Assembly: GCA_000320545.1 (NCBI GenBank)
Contig: ADNK01000544.1
Coordinates: 131,569-195,568, forward strand
Direction of reading: 5' to 3'
Origin: Bigelowiella natans CCMP2755
Lineage: Eukaryota > Cercozoa > Chlorarachniophyceae
Length of the DNA stretch: 64,000 bases
Positions 58,098-64,000 of this stretch are shown in pieces; position 1 is the first letter of the stretch; each line of letters opens with the position of its first letter. The translations under genes and the position numbers were made by a program. Below the pieces are notes generated by a model, which searched no databases, was not told where the DNA came from, and worked only from the letters and a program-made list of their open reading frames with translations.

Positions 58098-59093
58098 CAT
58101 AAATTTTATGATCGTAATTTTAAACGTGGCTATCACATCATGGTGGTAAAATAATTACATCAACAATGAAATTGACGAAACCAGCATTTTTATGCACATC
58201 TAAACAGTGCAGCAGGCAAGGTGCATGTTATGGTGCGACATCATAATCAAAGTCTGCATACTCTGCCGCAGCCGAGATGCATTGCGTACGTAAGGTATCA
58301 GCATAATACTACTACCTCGCAAACGATAACGCATTGTAGCATATTCTGTCAAAGCGCGCCGTGCTTATCGCTGCACCTCGGGTGAATGCATTACTCCGTA
58401 GCTAGCTGTGCACTTCAGAACCCGTTTGTATTGGTAATAGAATAGACACAGTAATATGATATATATTACATTGTCTATATAATATTGTTTAGCTGCTCTA
58501 GCTGGTTTGCACGTATACACAAAAGTGGCGGCCAGTATGGACACGAATCGCCGAGCAGATATACAGTTACGATACCGCCACGTGCTATTTTGATTGAGAT
58601 GTAACATTTAACGAGAATACTGCATGTCGCAGCTATACAGCTTGGCAATGATACATGCGCATAGCTGCGGCGGCGGCAGCTGTCGTTTTAATAAGCCGAG
58701 CGATAATGATAAATTGTATAGCTTTGAGTAAAATATATGCGCTAATAACTAACATACACGCCTGTGCTCGTGTACGTGCGTCGAACTCCACGATGCACGC
58801 GTACGTGTACAAATATAGCGCCACCCCGTAATGTAAATGTACATCATAATATGTGTATAATGTACCGTGCCGTCTATGAAAGCATATTCTTTATTTGGTG
58901 TGACATGAATTCCACATGTGTCGAAAGGATATGCATGAAAAAATGCACTTATGCACTCATAATGAGTCACCATTATTACATACACAGCATATATACCATT
59001 AGTCTCTGTCATCTTATTATATATTTTCTCCAGTTTGAGAGACCATTCTAATATATCTATTACATGTATCACAACGAAACACGTTCACAAATC
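58098..59093. other. Tail-to-tail gap with composition island (about 58150-58830)
   Basis: This gap lies between AP-5 sigma and the F-box gene. It is rich in TGCA, GCGC, GTACGT and TAGCTAGC words. It shares the 15-mer CACGTGCTATTTTGA (58579-58593) with the island at 46273-46287. No gene is seen. Confidence 0.65.
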
Positions 59094-61379
59094 TTAAAAT
59101 GCTTGTCTAGTTGCATCTGGTACTGTTGCTTGCCAATCCTCTGACATTATGACGTCCCTCAAACAAGGAATTAATACCTTAACAATCTGTTTCTGGGCTG
59201 GGCTCCTTGCTCTCGTGTAGCCACCCTTTGACCTGGCGCGAAAGGGGAGCTTCTTCGTCTTCGGCTCTAAAAGGTTATGTGTAACTTCCAGAATGATGTT
59301 GCGACCCTTGGATTTGCCTACTATTGACGCCGGGATCTTGACTGAAAGTCTTTTACGTGATATCTCACAGGGTTTAAGAACCCCCTCGGGATTTGCTAGC
59401 GAGATTTGAAAAGGATTGGGTATCCTGAATTTGTACTTGAGGGACTTTGAGAAATGGCTATTGTACATCATGAGGCACACATCCATTCGGATGAAACTCA
59501 TTTGGCTCTCCGAACACAGCTGAACCGACGATATTGGGCTGTGATCGTTTACCGTGTCGTTTATCCCCTCGTTAAATCTTTGATCGTCGCTGTCGTAGTC
59601 AAGATCATAATTTGAGCTTGGTTGCATCTTCAAGTTTGTCGTCATACTTGTGACTTGGCCTGTTCTTCGCTCCCCTACTACGGATGGACTCCGTACGGAA
59701 CTATGGATTTTATTTTGCGAGGGGGAAAGAAACTTAAGCTTCCGCCAGGTAGTTGGGGACATCGTTTGTTTGTTCTTCGTAAAGATATGTTGTCTTGTAG
59801 AATGAGCTAGATGTGCCCAACAGAATGGACAATCTTGCTTACAATCCTCTATTAAAGGCTTGACAAACGCATCGCAATCAGCATGAAAAGTACGTAGCGT
59901 TTTCGAAGGTGACATCGTCATTTTCAAATTTAAAGATCTTGTTCTCTGCGAAGGCCTTCCTTCTCGCTGCATGATCTTAAACATGGCATCAACTTGAGCT
60001 AGGTGTAGATTCCGTGAAAAAGATATGCGACTTGACAAACAACCAAGTTTGTACCAGTTTTGGCACTCATCAACACGAAGTTTGATCCTATATCTCCGAA
60101 TATATGCTGCGCGCCACACTAAATTGCAGGCTGGGGTCTGCATGAATTGCCGAACACCTCTGCTCACAGAGCAAAACCGTGCTAAATCAGCATTGGGAAG
60201 GTAAGAGAGCATCTGCGACGCACGTCTTGGGCATTTCTTTGAGAGAGAATTGAAGAGTTTGAAAGAATCTTTACTTCTTTGATGGAGCATGCGTCTGTCC
60301 CCCATCCAATTTTGGTATTCCAATGAAGATGCTATCCGGAAAGCAAGTGAACTGATCGGTGTGAAAGGATGGCGGACATCGTTGATTCCGCAAAATATTT
60401 TGCTCCACCCCTTTTGAGCTAAATCGCATGAAAAAACTGGCCCACGTTCTAAAGAAAATTTTCTATTGACAACGTGCTTTTTCAGTGTTCTCGACGAATC
60501 TACATGCCTCCATTGCCTCGACGCAGCTGTGATTAAGTTCATCTTGGTGTTTGGAGGCGAGAAGGAGCCTGAAATATATTGAGCGACAATTTCAAACGGC
60601 CTTTTTCCTGGAGGAACACTCTTCCTAAGCATCCAATCTTGAATTCTAGATGTGTTGAACAGAAACTGAACATTCCCTCCCTGGAGAGGCCGCAGTAATA
60701 GATTGAAAGGCCTGATCGTAACTACAGAGGGATCCGTAGTCTTTAACCTCACAAGCATTGTGGATTCTCTGCAAGAATTAAATAGCTGACCAACTACAAT
60801 GGTTGTGTTTCGCTTTTGCCCTATCATCCCACTAGAGCTACGCTGATTTCGTCGAAGATGCTGCTGCGAAGAAAAAAGGGAAGACGTGGAACCCGTTTCT
60901 AACGTAGCTGCTCCCAATGGTTGTATTTCCAAACGATGAGAAAGGGGAAGAAAGGAAGATAATATATTCGAATAATCAAAGTTTTCCCTTCCCACTCTAT
61001 TTTTGCCGCCGTCTGTCCTTTTAGTTTGAATGAAGTGCAGATTGTTCCTGCTAGCCAGGATATCACAGACAGCATAAAGGAGTCTATTACTCTCTATATT
61101 GGAACTAGAAACAAGAGAAGGTAGTGATTTTCGTTTTTTAAGGCTTTTGGTAAGCATGGGAAAGAAGTGGCACTCAAGAAGTCGTTTCCATGTGGCTTCT
61201 GCCCCGAAATCGATTAAGTGTCTCCACCGCCGACTCAAGCGCCCCAACCGGCACAAAGTCTGGGAATCACAAAATTCAATCACATGCTCCCAGATGCCGT
61301 GTGTAACCATAGCTGCCCGGTTTCGTGCGAAGCCAGTGGAGAGGGAGGTGTAGCTAAGCTGCTTGTCCTCCCATTCCAA
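59094..61379 (-). CDS. Double F-box protein, 761 aa, intronless
   Basis: F-box proteins link substrates to SCF ubiquitin ligases through SKP1. The frame starts MEWEDKQLSYTSLSTGFARN. A first F-box-like segment lies at residues about 27-70 (GIWEHVIEFCDSQTLCRLGR, then LSRRWRHLIDFG). A second lies at residues about 386-430 (ASQMLSYLPNADLARFCSVS with RGVRQFM and VWRAAYIRRYR). Both have the Leu/Pro...L...C/S-VSR...W pattern. Sequence between and after them is basic and has no WD40, LRR or Kelch repeat. The C-terminal quarter has a possible beta-rich part (LKYKFRIPNPFQISLANPEG). The uninterrupted 2.3-kb frame contrasts with its heavily split neighbours. It stops after PDATRQAF at 59094. The substrate is unknown. 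Confidence 0.7.
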   Translation of the reverse strand: MEWEDKQLSYTSLSTGFARNRAAMVTHGIWEHVIEFCDSQTLCRLGRLSRRWRHLIDFGAEATWKRLLECHFFPMLTKSLKKRKSLPSLVSSSNIESNRLLYAVCDILASRNNLHFIQTKRTDGGKNRVGRENFDYSNILSSFLPLSHRLEIQPLGAATLETGSTSSLFSSQQHLRRNQRSSSGMIGQKRNTTIVVGQLFNSCRESTMLVRLKTTDPSVVTIRPFNLLLRPLQGGNVQFLFNTSRIQDWMLRKSVPPGKRPFEIVAQYISGSFSPPNTKMNLITAASRQWRHVDSSRTLKKHVVNRKFSLERGPVFSCDLAQKGWSKIFCGINDVRHPFTPISSLAFRIASSLEYQNWMGDRRMLHQRSKDSFKLFNSLSKKCPRRASQMLSYLPNADLARFCSVSRGVRQFMQTPACNLVWRAAYIRRYRIKLRVDECQNWYKLGCLSSRISFSRNLHLAQVDAMFKIMQREGRPSQRTRSLNLKMTMSPSKTLRTFHADCDAFVKPLIEDCKQDCPFCWAHLAHSTRQHIFTKNKQTMSPTTWRKLKFLSPSQNKIHSSVRSPSVVGERRTGQVTSMTTNLKMQPSSNYDLDYDSDDQRFNEGINDTVNDHSPISSVQLCSESQMSFIRMDVCLMMYNSHFSKSLKYKFRIPNPFQISLANPEGVLKPCEISRKRLSVKIPASIVGKSKGRNIILEVTHNLLEPKTKKLPFRARSKGGYTRARSPAQKQIVKVLIPCLRDVIMSEDWQATVPDATRQAF

Positions 61380-61862
61380 AGATCGCCGGTGTTGGAAATA
61401 TGACCAAATCTTAAAATTAACTTCAATATTTTATGTCGCAGACTAAAAACCAAAGACATTATACATATTTTCCCGTCGTATAACGCCTAACCGGTAGATC
61501 GTGCGACGCTTCGAAGACTCCAGCATGTTCTTCGCTAGTATGAGTAGGAAAAACAAAAAACAAATTAGATCTACAGCAAAATCCACACTGAAATTGTCCT
61601 TTTTTACTCCACAAAATTCCCGCTGTCATCCACTTAATTTCCATGCGCTTTCGGTTTTAGTGCTGTCGCTATCTGAATACGCACTGTAATCCAAATAAAC
61701 CGAACTTTTTTTTTGGAAAGAAATTCAATTTCACGGATTTGAATTTGAACTGGAAAGCTTCTCCAACCAACGTCAAGGATTGTTGTCTCTCGCGAACACA
61801 GGGAGAACGGCCGGTTCAACTAATCATCAGCGATTGAATAGAGGAGAGACCAGATTAGATGC
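61380..61862. other. Head-to-head gap between the F-box and TM2 genes
   Basis: A+T-rich, no island; small frames here lack motifs. Confidence 0.5.
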
Positions 61863-61957
61863 ATGGTTGACTGCATCACGATCCTCCTACTTCTTGCGTC
61901 GGCGCTCTTACCAGAAGTGGCTGTAGCAGGTGTGCAAATTATACGTATGTTGTACAC

Positions 61958-62003
<46 letters not shown>

Positions 62004-63167
62004 TCCACACATACATGTGAATATGAAAGATATAAATTTTATCATTTGTTTATCTACCTATGTATACGCTCGTGTTTCGTATGTGTGCGCGCGTGTGTGC
62101 TTGTGTAAATGCACGACTTTGGAAAGAGCTTGTCCACAAAGCCCGATATCATTTATTCAAACAAAGGCGAATGGACTTCACACAATTGCTCTGGACTCGA
62201 TAGCCGTGACGAATGTGGACACGGGTAAATCTCAACCATCATAAATTGAGAAAGAAAGAGCAAGAGGAACACCACTGCTCCACCGAACAATATTGTTTTA
62301 TTTCGTCCCTCCATCAACATTTATTTATCTTACTGATGCTCAGGACATGCCTAACCTCCTCTGAAATTAATTCGAATCCGGTCTTCCTCTGCAAGTGCGA
62401 CGATGCATATCTTTCAAAAGATGGTAAATTCTATCAAAAAACGCAGGCATGCTCCTCATACTCATCCTTCATGTGTGCTGCCACAGGTGTGTGCAATTAT
62501 CGGCAGAAGATGTTTGGCCCTACATTCCTATACTCATTATTTTTTGGTAAGTAACCTTGGTCACTAAGACTCGAATGGGATGCTCTTTTAAATTTTGAAG
62601 AATAGCTGCCCTAGGCATGTATCAATGTCTGGTACAGGGAAAACATGACTGAGGAAATTTTATTTATTTATTAGGCTTCGTCGGAGCAGACTACTTTTAC
62701 TTAGCTCGGGGCAATTTTCATTACTTTCTTTACGGTAATTGTTGAAATATTTAAGCCTCTTAAATGGTATCTTAATGTGTATAAACACTTCAGGTTCTAT
62801 GAAAGCTGTCACCTTAGGGTTCTTTGGTTTATGGCAGCTCATAGATATTATCCGCTTGCTTGCAGGTGCGATATCTTCCTGTAGAACCCCACGTTCAAAG
62901 TGTAATAATCGCACCCTGCAGGATATAAACTTAATTTCTACGTCCTGTGTAATCGGACCAAATGTGTGCGGATATGAGTGCCGCGCGTGTGTGTATGTGT
63001 TGTATATGTGTGCACAACGTAAGTGCCATCCTCGAAATGAGGAAAACTAATGAAGAATAGTTATCGAAGTAATGATATGTGTGCGAATATACATCTCAAA
63101 AGGTAACTTAAAAGATGGAAATGGAAAAGAGCTATTCAATGACTTTGATGATGCTGGATATTACTAG
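61863..63167 (+). CDS. Secreted-type EGF-like plus TM2-domain membrane protein
   Basis: Exon 1 encodes a clear signal peptide (MVDCITILLLLASALLPEVA, cleavage near VAVAG). After a (CT)n intron (61960-62000), exon 2 reads NKGEWTSHNCSGLDSRDECG and joins to HGTCLTSSEINSNP, FLCKCDDAYLSKDGKFY, CSSYSSFMC and CNYRQKMFGPTFLYSLFFG. The CxHGTC...CxC spacing is EGF-like. Then GFVGADYFYLARGNFHYFLY, a short loop, and SMKAVTLGFFGLWQLIDIIR follow. This is the TM2 domain: two helices with the G-x-F-G-x-D-x-F-Y-L and LGFFG-x-W-x-x-D motifs. The end LKDGNGKELFNDFDDAGYY with TAG at 63165-63167 matches the aspartate/tyrosine-rich tails of TM2D1-3 proteins. Cell-surface or endomembrane; in animals TM2D proteins are linked to Notch and gamma-secretase biology, which cannot be assumed here. 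Confidence 0.85.
61960..62000 (+). repeat. (CT)n microsatellite in the TM2 gene intron
   Basis: About twenty CT units directly after the signal-peptide exon. Confidence 0.93.
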
Positions 63168-64000
63168 ATTATTAGACCTGCTTGAATTTAATCTCCTTCG
63201 TCCCCTGGCAGCAGCCTGAAAATATTACTGATCGAATTCTATGTTGAGGAGAAGCTCACTAAGGATTCTGTATTTAAAGTATTTCTGTAATGACATCCAA
63301 ACAATATGTCCCTTATGAACAACGCTCATGCGCCGCAGTACTGACCGAATAATATAAAAATAACCTTTGCAAGAAAAGACCACATCTAGAAGCAAGCGGA
63401 TAACATGCATTATTTGGGCTCGCGCAACAAAATTTGCTTGGCTTTGCACACTATGAGCTGCGCAGCGCATTAGCCTGCGACATACACAAGCTGCGCCGCG
63501 CGGTGCTCTTGTATGCCGCGCCCGCGCTTTTTAATCATAATGAGAGCCATGCACTTGTAACAAGCTTTACTACTTACTACTAGCTCCCTCTGGCCGGCGG
63601 CAACGCACCCCCCTCACCCCCTCCCCCCCCCCTTTGTACCACAGTACTATCACTGCATATACACGCGGTTTGCTTATACCTACTTAATATTATTAGCTAA
63701 ACGACGGGTGAACGCAGTCGGGACTTGATGAACAATAACTAGAATAAGCTGCAGGCTCTGCAATTGAGCGAATATAGACTCCACCTCCAATAATAAGTGT
63801 CGCAAGGCAAATCATTAAAAAATCACGGTCACAAAGCGTGGGATCGATGAATGCATTAAGTGTCTACATCAGCTATGCTAGGCCAGCAAGAGATGGTAAT
63901 CAAAAACCCATTCAAGATGAGGCCACCCATAGCGTTGTCCTGCACTTTTGGACATCAAAAGCTCAGTGCAAGTTTCATCTTGTTTCCGGCTGGGTTGAAA
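63168..64000. other. Downstream region with composition island (about 63400-63640)
   Basis: After the TM2 gene the sequence is A+T-rich. It then turns into a patch rich in GCGC, TGCA and GCCGCGC (63400-63560), followed by a C-rich run (63606-63632). The island style matches the other tail-to-tail gaps, which predicts a leftward gene beyond the right edge. No gene is seen here. Confidence 0.55.

Overview
This is nuclear DNA from an intron-rich, flagellated eukaryote, most likely a protist. Almost every gene is cut by short GT-AG introns, many of 50-200 bases. Long dinucleotide and trinucleotide microsatellites are very common. The gene set is purely eukaryotic: ubiquilin, a Rab8-type GTPase, a CFAP210-like axonemal protein, AP-5 sigma, a Rubicon-homology protein and a TM2-domain protein. 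Pervasive simple repeats together with flagellar genes would fit a rhizarian or another SAR-like protist, but the sequence alone does not settle the lineage.

Layout, left to right (strand): ubiquilin (-), a 143-residue two-helix membrane protein (+), a decayed MMPL/RND transporter (-), an ankyrin-repeat protein (+), a Rab8-like GTPase (-), a PH-domain plus papain-like amidase protein (+), a Gln/Ser/Pro-rich protein (-), a 240-residue orphan (+), a probable mitochondrial protein (-), CFAP210 (+), a type II membrane protein with three tandem glycosyltransferase-like domains (-), a protein of repeated C-[ST]-F-x-P motifs (+), a 2-oxoglutarate-oxygenase-like protein (-), a two-pass membrane protein with a large Cys-containing loop (+), a very large low-complexity protein ending in a Rubicon-homology zinc domain (-), AP-5 sigma (+), an intronless double F-box protein (-) and an EGF/TM2-domain protein (+).

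The main result is the layout itself. The 18 genes alternate strictly - + - + across the whole window, so the chromosome is a chain of head-to-head pairs set tail to tail. The nine head-to-head gaps are ordinary A+T-rich DNA. All eight tail-to-tail gaps, and the DNA after the last gene, hold an island of different composition: richer in G+C and dense in self-complementary words (TGCA, CTAG, GCATGC, GCTAGC, GCGC), with perfect palindromes. The largest island is about 3 kb, at 28.5-31.5 kb. One island contains a broken reverse-transcriptase tail between two (TA)n tracts. This looks like a systematic feature of how this genome ends or insulates convergent genes.

Several genes touch membrane traffic (Rab8-like, AP-5 sigma, Rubicon-homology, the Golgi-type glycosyltransferase) or protein turnover (ubiquilin, F-box), but nothing suggests that they act as one pathway. 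Gene ends are well supported where splice sites keep the frame. Some first exons, marked in the entries, are not resolved.
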